Positions 22,538-32,700 of a stretch of DNA of 38,799 nucleotides are shown here, one piece after another. The notes under the pieces were generated by a model, which searched no databases, was not told where the DNA came from, and saw nothing but the letters and a program-made list of their open reading frames with translations. This stretch comes from Clostridia bacterium (GTDB lineage Bacteria; Bacillota; Clostridia; TANB77; CAG-508). The stretch's first letter is position 1, and each line of letters begins with the position of its first letter. The stretch lies in the NCBI GenBank assembly GCA_017404025.1, contig JAFRDD010000152.1, positions 1-38,799 on the forward strand. Direction: 5' to 3'. The translations under genes and the position numbers were made by a program.

Positions 22538-23166
22538 TTTCCTAGAATATTCTTAATTTTATTTTGCTTATTAAGTTTTTCTTGCTCTGCTTTCTTCTGA
22601 CGTTCAAAAGCTTCTTTTTTCTTTCTTTCTTCTTCAGCTTCTTGTTTCTTTCTTTCTTCTTCTGCTATTCTTTCTTGTTCCTCTCTTATTTGTTTAGCAT
22701 GAAATAATCTATAGAACCAATTATGAATACTTCTAAAGAACATAATTATAATTGGCGGTTCTTGTTTTACAACAATAAATTTCTCTGGGCAATCAATTAT
22801 TTTAATAAGACGTTCATTTATTGCATCAAGTTTAGTATCAATTTCATCAAATCTATTTTCAATTTCTTTTATTTTATCATTTATATATATGATACTATTA
22901 CTCGTTGTTAATTTTATATCTGCACAATTTCCATTAACTGATGTAAAGTATGAATAAGAATATAATTTAGTTTTTTCAATATCTGATGCTACATAAGATA
23001 CTTTTTCCTCAAGAACTTTAAATGTATCTACACAATTATCAATTTGTTCTACTTTACTATAAAGATATGAAAATGCTAATGATGCTGATTTAGATGTTTT
23101 ATCAACCTTTGCATCTAAGGTTGTTAGGTGATCATTGATATCACTAATAATTTTTAATGAATCCAT
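22534..23166 (-). CDS. Long coiled-coil protein with KE-rich tail
   Basis: This 210-aa protein is helical throughout. It has repeated hydrophobic/charged heptads (IKEIENRFDEIDTKLDAINERL), a hydrophobic patch (PIIIMFFRSIHNWFYRLF) and a long Glu/Lys-rich single helix (residues about 168-205, EERKKQEAEEERKKKE). It could be a scaffold or membrane-associated bundle. It is coupled to the next small membrane protein. No family recognised. Confidence 0.6.
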   Translation of the reverse strand: MDSLKIISDINDHLTTLDAKVDKTSKSASLAFSYLYSKVEQIDNCVDTFKVLEEKVSYVASDIEKTKLYSYSYFTSVNGNCADIKLTTSNSIIYINDKIKEIENRFDEIDTKLDAINERLIKIIDCPEKFIVVKQEPPIIIMFFRSIHNWFYRLFHAKQIREEQERIAEEERKKQEAEEERKKKEAFERQKKAEQEKLNKQNKIKNILGK

Positions 23167-23203
23167 AATGTAAATCTCTATATATAATCTAAATAAAAAT
23201 AAA

Positions 23204-23232
23204 AAATCCTCAACATATTGCTGAGGATTTTA
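23204..23232 (-). terminator. Terminator of the primase-helicase gene
   Basis: On the minus strand AAATCCTCA pairs with TGAGGATTT and is followed by a long T-rich stretch (plus-strand A-run 23194-23206). It lies about 40 bases after the primase-helicase stop. Confidence 0.8.
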
Positions 23233-23270
23233 CAAACAATTTATAGAAATATTACAAAATAAGTTATGAA

Positions 23271-26200
23271 TTACTCATTTTGATTTAGGAATTCATTAGT
23301 AGCATCAAATTCTTCATTTTTAAATAAAGAATCACTATCATCAATTTTCTTCTTTGTTTCTTTCTTAGGTTTCTTTTCTTCTTTAGTTATCTCTTCAGCA
23401 ATAGGATTATAAGTATTTTTCTGTTTAATCATAAATCGTCTATTTGACCCATCTTGTACAGAATATACTTCATATTCAAATCCATTATGAACAATACTTG
23501 GAATCTCTGTCTTAATATCTTCAAGTTTTACTTTGCTTGCTGGTTTAAATTCTTCAAGTGTTTCATCTTCATCATTTTCTTCTTCGGCTTTCTTTTTCAT
23601 TTCATCTTCTAAAACTTGTATGAAAAACTCATGAGTATTTTCATCCCCATATATGTTTTTCAATATATCTTTTCTTTGCCATAAAAGTTCAAATGGTGCT
23701 ATTGAAATTTTTCCTTGAATTGGTCTACCTTGAATGATAATTACTTTCCAAAGATTTTGAACTAAATCAAATATTGAATTTATATACTTATCATCATCAA
23801 CAACAAGACCTGAAATTGAATTTGCATAACTAATTGCATAATTTGATTGCCACTTAAGAATATCCATATTTGTTACAGTTGGATGTTCTTTTGCAAATTT
23901 TCTTGCTTCAGTAACAAACTTAAGAATTGGAAAGTCAAGTTTATGTCTTTCTTTATTATGCTCTATATTTACAAATCTTCTAATTCTGTCAAGCTTAGTT
24001 GCATTAAGTCTATTTGATCTTTTATCAATACAGAAATCATAAATCTCTTTAATAGTATCAATTGTATAGAATCTATAGAATGAAAGTATTATAGGTATAT
24101 TCTTTTCAAGAACTTCAATCTTTTCACAATATAGTTCATTTTCATTTCTAATATCTTCATAACTTTCACCAATTTCATTTACACCTTTATCTTTAAATAT
24201 TGCTATGTTACCTTTAGTTACCTCTCTATAAAGATCAATGTTGTTATCTGTTATTTGTGAAAGTAATTTACGAACTTGAATTGTCATTTCATCCCAACGA
24301 CGATGTTTTACTCTTTGCTTTTCTTCATCAAGTTCTGTTCTATATGAATCAGGAATTACTTTTTCTGTTGTAATTGTGTTTACTTTATATCCATAATATT
24401 GCATACCTTGTTTTAGCACATTAAGTTGTTTTGCATAATCAGTATATCTTTCTTCAAATAATTTCAACTTATATGCAGTTTCATCTATATAATACTTACA
24501 ATCAACTTCATCATATTTCAAAAATTTATTTGCTGTTAACATTGTAAGTATCATAGGATTATATTTTGCTTCATCTTGGTTTCGTTCAATCATGTCATTT
24601 GCAGTTCTAACCAAGTCTCTTGCAAATATAAGTTCTTTTTCATCAAGTCTTAAATCAAGACCTCTTGTAATATCCCAATCTAATAATGTTCCTTTTACAC
24701 TTCTTGGTAAGAACATCTTAATATACAAATCATTTCTTCTTAAACGATTTGCATACTGTTCAACATCTTGTGCAATTATGACATCATCAAAATATACATG
24801 AAATCTTTTTGCATCACATATGTCAACACCAACTGAAAGATATGTTGTACATCCAATAATATGATTGTCTCCAATAGATTTATTTCTATTTATATTATCC
24901 ATTGAATCATCCCCATAATTACTTTTCTTATAATAGAATGTATTTATTTTTTCAGTATAAGGTTGTATTCCTTCTTTCCTGTCCTCATCAGTTGGCTCTC
25001 GCAATAATTTTTCAACAATTGAAGTTATCTGTTCAAAATATGTTGTTCCTCTATTAGTTGGCCAAAGAATCTTTACACCATTTCTAATATCAACTGCCAT
25101 TGAATGAGCCATTTCATAAAGCTGTTCATATTCAGACGGACACATATATGTAATGAACTCCTTAATTCTTGTCTCTTCCTTTCTTACTTTAATATGTGTA
25201 ATATTTGGAAAGAACAATGTTTCAGCAGTTGGAGTTCCCGTCATCATAATTACTTTTGCTTTACAATTTGCTAATCTTTGAATTGTTGGTGACATAACAT
25301 CTCTATATGAACTTGTGAATAACAAATGACTTTCATCAACAACAATATATTCAAATTCAGCAGCATCAATCTCCATTAAGTTAAGATGACTGAATTTATC
25401 AATTGTCATTGACATTGATTGATTCTTTCTACATAATTCCTCAAGAGTTGGTTTCTTGCTTCCATAATAATATAACCAATCTGAAGTACTTTCATCAAGT
25501 TCAATTTTTGATTTTATGATTGATGTGAAAGGCAATATAAGTAGAACTTTACTTTTGAATGCTTTAATCATTTCAGTTTTACCATAACCTGCACCTGCTT
25601 CCAAAAGTGTAATTTTTGATAAGTTTCCAAAAATTTGTTCCTTAATATCACTAAGATATTGATCTTTTGTTATATAAAGATTAATTTTCTTTGTATTTTC
25701 ATTTAAGATTCTAATTGGATCATTATCATTTGTTGTTTCATTAATTGCCTTATCTGCTTCCTCAACTGATTTCTTAAATTCATCAATATCTTCTTTTATG
25801 ACAATACTGAAACCATGTTTCTCGTTTAATTCTTTAATAGCCCACTTTGAAATTGGTTTCTTATGAATATATGCAGTTCTTACGTCACCTCTTAACTCTT
25901 TCCTCTCAGTTCCTTGACATATTTCACACATGATATTCAATGCTTTATCCTGCCCATAAAGTGCTGTTAAAGTATTTGCAAGCTGCCATCTTTGATTATG
26001 CTTATAGTGAATAGGACCTTTCTCTTTCTTTAAATCTCTATCTTCAAGATTTTCAATATTATCAAGATCAATATTATTTTCCTTATTGAAAGTATCATTA
26101 TCAAACCACTCAAGTTTTGCAAATATCTGTTTTAAGTCAGGATGCGTAATCCAATTTATAGATTCAATACCAGTATCAATTGCTGCCTCAAATGTAGCAT

Positions 26201-27005
26201 CAAGTCTTAAATCCATAAATCCAGTATTCATATATGCATTATCACTTGCAATAAAAATACCTTGCTGAGGCTTACCCATTGCATTATCAAGATAAGATAT
26301 GATATCTTCAGATGAATATCCAAACTTATCTTTCCATTTATTCAATATGATATAAATGTATGAATACTTTTGACGGAAATTACATCTAAATTCAATTCTT
26401 CTTGAACTTAATTCTCTTGAAATGGGAGTTATCTTTGTCCAAACATGTAATGATTTCTTTGAAGATGAAAGACATACACCTAAGAACCACTGAAATTTCT
26501 TAAGCTCATCAAATAAGATTGGTTTAAGCCCGTTTGCTATTCTTTCATCCTTAATATCTATATCTATAATTTGAAGACCATTCCACATATTGTAAGCTTG
26601 GTCTCCTATAGGACGTTTAGAATCTGCTGTTGAGAATATAACTTTACGATTTTTCTTATCTACATTTGCATAATCTTTATTATGCATTAATGCAAATATA
26701 TCATACCAATTTACAACTATTCCTTCAGTATACCAAATTTTATCTGTGACTAATGTTTCAACAAGTTGTAACTGATTATTTATAAATTGTTTTTGCTCAT
26801 CAATTGTACATAAATCAAAACGAGCATTTGAATATGTTATTTTATTTGTTGTTAACTGTTCATTAAGTTTCTGAAAATCTTCAGACATATACCTAAAGTC
26901 ATTAAGAATATCAGATAAAGACTTATTCTTTTCATTCTTGAATGTTTCATTTATCCTCTTTAGGTACTTACCTACACTATATGAAGAATTTTGAAATTCA
27001 CTCAT
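23271..27005 (-). CDS. Fused AEP-type primase and SF2 helicase
   Basis: This 1,244-aa replication protein, the largest here, has two recognisable parts. An archaeo-eukaryotic-type primase core lies at about 130-260: IIDIDIK with Asp148 and Asp150, and KSLHVW with Ser185/His187. A superfamily 2 helicase follows at about 460-800: Walker A GAGYGKT (471-477), DESH (557-560) and MTGTPT (588-593). The C-terminal 60 residues are charged and probably disordered. The design recalls origin-binding or primase-helicase proteins of large DNA viruses. It would unwind and prime phage DNA. It is transcribed alone and divergently from the virion genes. Confidence 0.8.
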   Translation of the reverse strand: MSEFQNSSYSVGKYLKRINETFKNEKNKSLSDILNDFRYMSEDFQKLNEQLTTNKITYSNARFDLCTIDEQKQFINNQLQLVETLVTDKIWYTEGIVVNWYDIFALMHNKDYANVDKKNRKVIFSTADSKRPIGDQAYNMWNGLQIIDIDIKDERIANGLKPILFDELKKFQWFLGVCLSSSKKSLHVWTKITPISRELSSRRIEFRCNFRQKYSYIYIILNKWKDKFGYSSEDIISYLDNAMGKPQQGIFIASDNAYMNTGFMDLRLDATFEAAIDTGIESINWITHPDLKQIFAKLEWFDNDTFNKENNIDLDNIENLEDRDLKKEKGPIHYKHNQRWQLANTLTALYGQDKALNIMCEICQGTERKELRGDVRTAYIHKKPISKWAIKELNEKHGFSIVIKEDIDEFKKSVEEADKAINETTNDNDPIRILNENTKKINLYITKDQYLSDIKEQIFGNLSKITLLEAGAGYGKTEMIKAFKSKVLLILPFTSIIKSKIELDESTSDWLYYYGSKKPTLEELCRKNQSMSMTIDKFSHLNLMEIDAAEFEYIVVDESHLLFTSSYRDVMSPTIQRLANCKAKVIMMTGTPTAETLFFPNITHIKVRKEETRIKEFITYMCPSEYEQLYEMAHSMAVDIRNGVKILWPTNRGTTYFEQITSIVEKLLREPTDEDRKEGIQPYTEKINTFYYKKSNYGDDSMDNINRNKSIGDNHIIGCTTYLSVGVDICDAKRFHVYFDDVIIAQDVEQYANRLRRNDLYIKMFLPRSVKGTLLDWDITRGLDLRLDEKELIFARDLVRTANDMIERNQDEAKYNPMILTMLTANKFLKYDEVDCKYYIDETAYKLKLFEERYTDYAKQLNVLKQGMQYYGYKVNTITTEKVIPDSYRTELDEEKQRVKHRRWDEMTIQVRKLLSQITDNNIDLYREVTKGNIAIFKDKGVNEIGESYEDIRNENELYCEKIEVLEKNIPIILSFYRFYTIDTIKEIYDFCIDKRSNRLNATKLDRIRRFVNIEHNKERHKLDFPILKFVTEARKFAKEHPTVTNMDILKWQSNYAISYANSISGLVVDDDKYINSIFDLVQNLWKVIIIQGRPIQGKISIAPFELLWQRKDILKNIYGDENTHEFFIQVLEDEMKKKAEEENDEDETLEEFKPASKVKLEDIKTEIPSIVHNGFEYEVYSVQDGSNRRFMIKQKNTYNPIAEEITKEEKKPKKETKKKIDDSDSLFKNEEFDATNEFLNQNE

Positions 27006-27103
27006 TCATAACCCACGATATATTTCTAATCTATTGTTTGTATATATAAAATAGAATTTATCTCATATTAAATTTATAATGATCTTACGATACATTCTAA
27101 ATA

Positions 27104-27114
27104 ATTATTTTTAA
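27104..27114 (+). promoter_or_regulatory. ATTATTTTTAA motif upstream of the neck-like gene
   Basis: ATTATTTTTAATAAATTAA lies 25 bases before the ATG at 27139. It matches the element before the fibre gene (2040-2050) and the small basic gene (32842-32852). The 133-base divergent region also carries a minus-strand TATATA-rich element serving the primase-helicase. Confidence 0.4.
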
Positions 27115-27138
27115 TAAATTAACTATGCAGAACCATAT

Positions 27139-27999
27139 ATGGCAGATAATTGCAATACTAATATGACTCCTAAGGAACAGCCTGCTAATATGTCAATGGA
27201 AGATTATTTAAAGAGAAAACAGCAGATTGAAGACCAGGTAGATTATAATTTCATACAACGAATAATACAGGAGCTTACTCAAAGTTGTGCTTTAAATGTC
27301 CCTATTCCTGCTTCTGCTATTCCACCACTTATTCTTCAAGCTGCTCAATATTTTTTGCAAAACGATGACCAAGCTTGTCAGCATAAATGGTTCTGTCTTC
27401 CAAACAGACAGATTAACAAATGTGGTCCTAATAATATAGTAAAGTTACCTCCACAGATTTTAGCTGTTGTTGGTGTATATAAAACTAATCCAAGTTTCAA
27501 TTATGGAGTAATGGGAGATTTCTCATTAGAAAGAATGATTCTTAATAATTCAGCATTAGCTTCTGGAATTGGTGGTTCATTATCAGATGTATTTGGCTCA
27601 GGAACTGGATATAATCTTACAGATGTCATGGCTGCACTTTATGAAGTAGATACATATAAATATATGTTTGGTTCTCCTCTTACATATGATTATAATGAAT
27701 TTAGTAATGATTTAGTAATTCAAGGTGCTCTCGGTAATTCTGATGTAATACTTGATGTATTTCAAAGAATTAAGATTCAAGATTTATATAAGAACTATTA
27801 TTTCTTTAGATATTGTGTTTGCTTAGGTCTTAGAAGTATGGCTACAATTATGGGTACATTTGAATTCAAACTTCCTGGTGGTGTTACAATCAATTATCAA
27901 GTTTGGAGAGACATGGCAAATGAAGAAATGCAACAGATTGATGAATGGATTAAATCTAATCATGCTGTAGGATATTTTTATAATACAAACGGAATTTAA
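27139..27999 (+). CDS. Neck protein, gp13-like (putative)
   Basis: This 286-aa virion-type protein shows a segment KLPPQILAVVGVYKTN and, near the end, GTFEFKLPGGVTINYQVW followed by an Ala/Glu-rich helix (NEEMQQIDEWI). The L-P-G-G-V-x-x-N then A-x-E-E pattern is what I associate with T4-type neck/head-completion proteins of the gp13 family. It opens the 27-38 kb virion region and is followed by capsid-targeting-type genes, which fits a head/neck location. No catalytic motif. The family link is by pattern and not certain. Confidence 0.5.
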   Translation: MADNCNTNMTPKEQPANMSMEDYLKRKQQIEDQVDYNFIQRIIQELTQSCALNVPIPASAIPPLILQAAQYFLQNDDQACQHKWFCLPNRQINKCGPNNIVKLPPQILAVVGVYKTNPSFNYGVMGDFSLERMILNNSALASGIGGSLSDVFGSGTGYNLTDVMAALYEVDTYKYMFGSPLTYDYNEFSNDLVIQGALGNSDVILDVFQRIKIQDLYKNYYFFRYCVCLGLRSMATIMGTFEFKLPGGVTINYQVWRDMANEEMQQIDEWIKSNHAVGYFYNTNGI

Positions 28000-28000
28000 T

Positions 28001-28216
28001 ATGAAGGATATAAATGAATATATAATAGAAAAACTTCATCTTGATAAAGATATAGAAATAGGAAGTCAAAATGAAGATTATTGGCTTGGTGAGTCTGATG
28101 ATGTAAATGATATACCAAAGAAATTTTATGAAAACAGAAAATCATCAAGAAAAGAAAATGGAGTACAAAAGAATAAACCCTGGTATTGCTGTTTATATTT
28201 GTTTAAGAAATCTTGA
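28001..28216 (+). CDS. Capsid-targeting-type leader gene, possibly frameshifted
   Basis: This ORF starts MKDINEYIIEKLHLDKDIEI, the clear shared peptide with an I-I-E site, one base after the neck-like gene. It reads 71 aa, but the last 20 (VQKNKPWYCCLYLFKKS) look unlike a normal protein end. The next ORF, in the +1 frame, overlaps from 28158 and carries a well-formed domain. The natural product may be a fusion made by frameshifting near the A-rich stretch at about 28147-28158, or the two are separate overlapping genes. Confidence 0.55.
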   Translation: MKDINEYIIEKLHLDKDIEIGSQNEDYWLGESDDVNDIPKKFYENRKSSRKENGVQKNKPWYCCLYLFKKS

Positions 28217-28412
28217 TGGTTGTGCAAAAATAGATACTATAAGAGAACTAGTATGGCCTGGAAAAACTGGTCAACAATCAGAATTATTCCAAGGATTAAG
28301 AGAATATAAAATAACTGAATCAATTTCATCAGGAGAAAAACGAGGTTATCAACGTATAACTGATTATGATAACTGGGTAATTCCAGAATGGCCTAGAAAT
28401 AAAATTTTTTAA
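28158..28412 (+). CDS. Small unknown domain, overlapping the leader gene
   Basis: MEYKRINPGIAVYICLRNLD opens an 84-aa reading that overlaps the end of the targeting-peptide ORF in another frame. The composition (DTIRELVWPGKTGQQSELFQ, YQRITDYDNWVIPEW) suggests a compact winged-helix-like or unknown domain. ATGs at 28107 and 28128 are also in frame but lie deeper in the upstream ORF. If joined to the upstream ORF by a +1 shift, this would be the cargo domain of a capsid-targeted protein. Confidence 0.5.
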   Translation: MEYKRINPGIAVYICLRNLDGCAKIDTIRELVWPGKTGQQSELFQGLREYKITESISSGEKRGYQRITDYDNWVIPEWPRNKIF

Positions 28413-28419
28413 TTAATAT

Positions 28420-29436
28420 ATGAAGACAATATTAGAATATTTAAATGAAAATTGGTATAAACAATCATTGATTACTGAATCATTCAAATCTTCAATAATT
28501 AGACAGATTAGAGACCAGATAAATGATATTACCGAAGAGAATCATAAGTATAATGCTGAAAATAAATGGGGTTCTCGCAGTACAAACACCACATTCAAAT
28601 CATTATTTGGTAGCCGTGAATGGATTAAATGGTCAGAAATTACAGATGAAGATTTTACTGAATGCACATTAGGAGATAAAGAGGCAACTTCACTTATTAA
28701 AAGAGCTACTTCAAACAGAAGTAATTCATTTACTGCACTTATTGTTTTAGTAAATGATGATGAAACCGGACCTAAGTTTACTGGTATAATAATTACAGGA
28801 TATGATAATTACTATTATAGTTTATTAGTAAGCAATTATTATTTCAATAGTGATTCATTCAGAACAAGTGCTGCTTCTGGATATCTTACAAAAAAGTTTT
28901 ATGTTCTTGACTTAACTAAATTCTCTACAAGGGACATAAGAGGAGAAAGAGGTGTAAAATCTTCTGGAGCTATTAGTAATAATACTAAGACAAGAGATGA
29001 ACAATATAAGAAAATTGCTGAAAAAAATAGAGATAGATATAAGCAATATGTTGCTAAAGTAAAGGCAGATAAAGATGCTGAAGATGGAATGGGAGAAAAA
29101 ATTGAAGAATACACTAAAAAGATTCTTGAAGTTACAATAAAGATGAGTAAAGACCCAGCAAAATATGTAAAACATGAATATGATGTAGCATATCTTCTTG
29201 ATTTACTTAGAGATGAAAGAAGATATGTTACAGGTAAAACACCTAAGCAATCATATTATTCTGGGACAGATGGATTACTTACTGTTTATAAATCATATAT
29301 TTCAAAGAAGCTTTCTATGTCAAAAGGTGATTCATATGATTTTGAAAGAAAAGAATATGAAGCTGCTAAGAAGAAACTTGAATCTATATTCAAAACAATT
29401 GATGAAAGATTAGAAAAATTTGCTGATGTTGCATAA
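28420..29436 (+). CDS. Large capsid-targeting-type protein (338 aa)
   Basis: The protein begins MKTILEYLNENWYKQSLITE, with an L-N-E site of the T4 prohead protease type. The N-terminal half is mixed alpha/beta (FTALIVLVNDDETGPKFTGI, YYYSLLVSNYYFNSDSF). The C-terminal half is charged and helical (KKIAEKNRDRYKQYVAKVKA), possibly DNA-binding. Its size makes it a candidate effector delivered with the genome. No enzyme motif is visible. Its stop overlaps the next start (TAATG). Confidence 0.6.
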   Translation: MKTILEYLNENWYKQSLITESFKSSIIRQIRDQINDITEENHKYNAENKWGSRSTNTTFKSLFGSREWIKWSEITDEDFTECTLGDKEATSLIKRATSNRSNSFTALIVLVNDDETGPKFTGIIITGYDNYYYSLLVSNYYFNSDSFRTSAASGYLTKKFYVLDLTKFSTRDIRGERGVKSSGAISNNTKTRDEQYKKIAEKNRDRYKQYVAKVKADKDAEDGMGEKIEEYTKKILEVTIKMSKDPAKYVKHEYDVAYLLDLLRDERRYVTGKTPKQSYYSGTDGLLTVYKSYISKKLSMSKGDSYDFERKEYEAAKKKLESIFKTIDERLEKFADVA

Positions 29437-29675
29437 TGGACATTAAGAATAGAAATAATAAAAGAAAAGAAAATTTAAAGGATTTCAATATCACTGAAGA
29501 GATTGAAAAATATGATTATGCTTCTGAAGGAATATTGAATAAAACTTTACCTAAGATTCTTTTTAAAGGAAATGCTATTCTTGTTACATTCTTACAGCTT
29601 ATTGACTTAAGAATAATAATGTTATTAAAATATGTTGATAAGTTAAAGCATTTTAAATGGATAACTTGGTATTAA
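29436..29675 (+). CDS. Unknown basic 79-aa protein
   Basis: MDIKNRNNKRKENLKDFNIT opens a basic protein whose second half is hydrophobic (KGNAILVTFLQLIDLRIIMLL), perhaps one membrane segment or a buried helix. It overlaps the preceding stop by TAATG and is followed by a terminator. Function unknown; the coupling argues it is expressed with the preceding gene. Confidence 0.5.
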   Translation: MDIKNRNNKRKENLKDFNITEEIEKYDYASEGILNKTLPKILFKGNAILVTFLQLIDLRIIMLLKYVDKLKHFKWITWY

Positions 29676-29696
29676 TTTTTATAAATAATCATTACC

Positions 29697-29731
29697 AAAA
29701 AGACTGTGTTTCAACACGGTCTTTTATTTTT
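29697..29731 (+). terminator. Rho-independent terminator
   Basis: AAAAAGACTGTGT pairs with ACACGGTCTTTT around a TTCA loop (one G-U pair), followed by ATTTTTAT. Its tail merges with the late-type element of the next gene. Confidence 0.85.
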
Positions 29732-29740
29732 ATATATAAT
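29724..29740 (+). promoter_or_regulatory. Late-type promoter candidate for the baseplate-like gene
   Basis: TTATTTTTATATATAAT ends 15 bases before the ATG at 29756 and is the model form of the repeated element. The first half also serves as the T-tail of the terminator. Confidence 0.45.
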
Positions 29741-29755
29741 TTATAATATGTCTTT

Positions 29756-32700
29756 ATGAACTTTATTGATAGAACTGGTCATATATTTACATTAAAACAT
29801 TATGATGAATATCCTATTGGATATGAGTATGAAGAAACCCCATACGTATTTTGGTTTGACTCTGAAAGAGGTTCAAAACTTTCAGTTAACAATTATTATT
29901 TCAAACCTATAAGAATTGCTACTAAAGTTAGCAAAGGTGATAGTGTAAATATTGACATAAAGATTGAAAATTCTAATAAGTTCTATCTTGTTGATTCTGA
30001 CATCATTGAAAATAAACTTCTATCAGTAAATACAATAAATGATTCTATAAGTTTATTTGAAAATGATGTTACTTCTTGTCAACATATTCAATATACAGAA
30101 AACATAATATTTACTGATAATAAATTCTCAGGATTTAAAGGATGCCTTGTTGATGATAGTGATGAAAATCCTAATATGATAGGTACAGAAACATATTATG
30201 TAAATTCATTCTCAGGTACTGAATATGAAAATATTGAAGTATTTACAAAAGAACAATTAGAGAATGGAATATATTTTGTAGATAATGATGGTGAATATAA
30301 ACCCATTACTGATGATACTCCTGATGATACTTTATTTGGAAAAGTTCAAATTGCTTCTATTGAAAAGTATATTAAAGTAGAAAGAAGAACAAGAGAAGTT
30401 ATTGTTACATCTGAAAATAGTTCATCAGTAACAAATGTTCATCCGCAAGAAAATCTTTATCTTATTAATACTTTTTATGCAGTTGTATGTTCTAATGAAC
30501 AAGGTGTATGGTCAACAAATATTCTTATAAATATTAATGATGAATGGTGTCCAATTACAGTATCTGCTGAAATAATTGATGAACAAGAAGAACTTATAAT
30601 AAACGGAATAAACATGGGAATAAAATTCCCTAAAGAAATAGTACAAGCAATTTATTCAGGAAATTATAATGTATCAATTGCTGATGAGAAAACATATTAC
30701 CTTAAGATGAAAGAATATCTTATGAACTATATGCAGCTTAAAGGTGATATGGGAAATTATAAAAGCGCTATTGATGCATTAAAATGGTTTGAGTGGGGAG
30801 ATAAACTTTCAATTTCTCGTCTAATGAGAAATGATAATAGAATACAAAGACAATATGTTAAAGATTTCTTTGATCTTATAAATGATAATTTATATTCATA
30901 TTGCTTATTTAAAGATACTGCATTATTAAGTATTGGAATGAATCTTACTGAAGATGGTGAACCTGAACTTCAAATACAAGGACAAGCAAAAGGATTCATT
31001 GGAGAAGGTAAACCAGTCATTAAAAATCTTTTTGATTCATTAAAAGAAGTAAGATATGATGAGGAAGAATATGGATATGTTAGAGGATATTTTGATTTTA
31101 CCTTTAATGACTTAGGTCTTAAGCTTGCCGCTCTTAAGTATTATTATGAAAAATACTTCTTACCATTATATATAAGAATACATAACATATATATGAATTA
31201 TCATGTATATGCTAATGACATCAAACTTATAAATAAGACAATGAATGGAATAACTGCTAAACCAGTATTCATAACAAATGAAACAACAATAACAGAAAAT
31301 ATAATAAATGAAGATGATACTGTTTCAGAACATGTATTAGATGTTTCAATAAATAATTGGTATGATATAGTTTATTTCAATAGATATTATAAGAAAGATG
31401 ATTTAAAGCCTTATATAACTTATGATATAGAAGGAAATCCTATAGAATATAATTTACTTTACATTGATTCAAATTATAATGAATTCTCTAATTATACAAA
31501 AGATTTTGTAGAATCTTCAGAAGATATATTCTATGAAGTAAATGAAACATGTCTTAAGGTTCCTATTTACTTACCACATGAAGCAGGATCATCAGAATAT
31601 TATGATGTAACTTTAATATTAAGTAGATACATAAATTCTAATAATGATAGCATAATAACTGAAAATGATTCCAATCTTTATACATTAATTAATGAAAGAT
31701 TTACATTCATTCAGACAGATGACAATCAGTATCAAGGAATTGTTCTTTATCCAAGACTTATTAATGAAACTGTAAAGAATAATTTTGATGCAATGTATTG
31801 GCTTAATAATAAGTTTAGAATAGATTTGATTGTAAATAATAAGCCTTATGAATTAGTATTTATAGCTAAAATGCCTGAATTTAATATTGAGATGGGAACA
31901 TTACAATATAAGTATGATGATACATTTAGACAGATTTCAGAAATATCTGAAGACAAAATAAAATTTAATGCTTCTATGTATCTTCCTAATCTTGTTAATG
32001 TCAATAACATTGATTTTGATGAAGAAATTATTCAAATGTCAAATAACATTATTGATTATATAAATGTAAACTATAAAGAAAAGGTAAAGTTTTTAAATAA
32101 GAAATATTTAAATGCTTGTCATTTATTGGATTTAACTGATACAAGAGGAAATATAATTCCATTTAATCCAACTATAGATGAAGAACATATGCAGGATGCA
32201 TGGAATAAAAATTCAGAAACAAATATGTTTGAACTTCATCTTAATATTAATAAAAATCAAAATTTAGAACTTTATAGAAATTTCTTTAATGATGATGGAA
32301 CATACAAATTTGATGAAGAGATACTTAATATAAATAAAAACAAATATGATTTATATCTAATGCATGATTGGACACAATGGTATGTTGTTCTTATTTCAAA
32401 ACAACCAGTTGATTATAGTTCTGAAAAAGAAAAGAAATTCAAATTCAATGATGGTACAAAGAAAATAAAGATAGGGAATTATTTATTGACTTATAATAGA
32501 AGTGATAGAAAATTCTTGATTAATAGATACTTATATGTTCCATCAGAAGGTATAAATCATTTTAAGAAAGATGATGTAATTGTTGCTTCATTAAAAAATA
32601 ATGATAAACTTTGTTTTAAATTATCAGCAGGTAGTAAATGGAATATAATTCCACTTTCCTTAAAGATGCAGAATGTAAACCCTGTTCATTCAAGTTCAGA

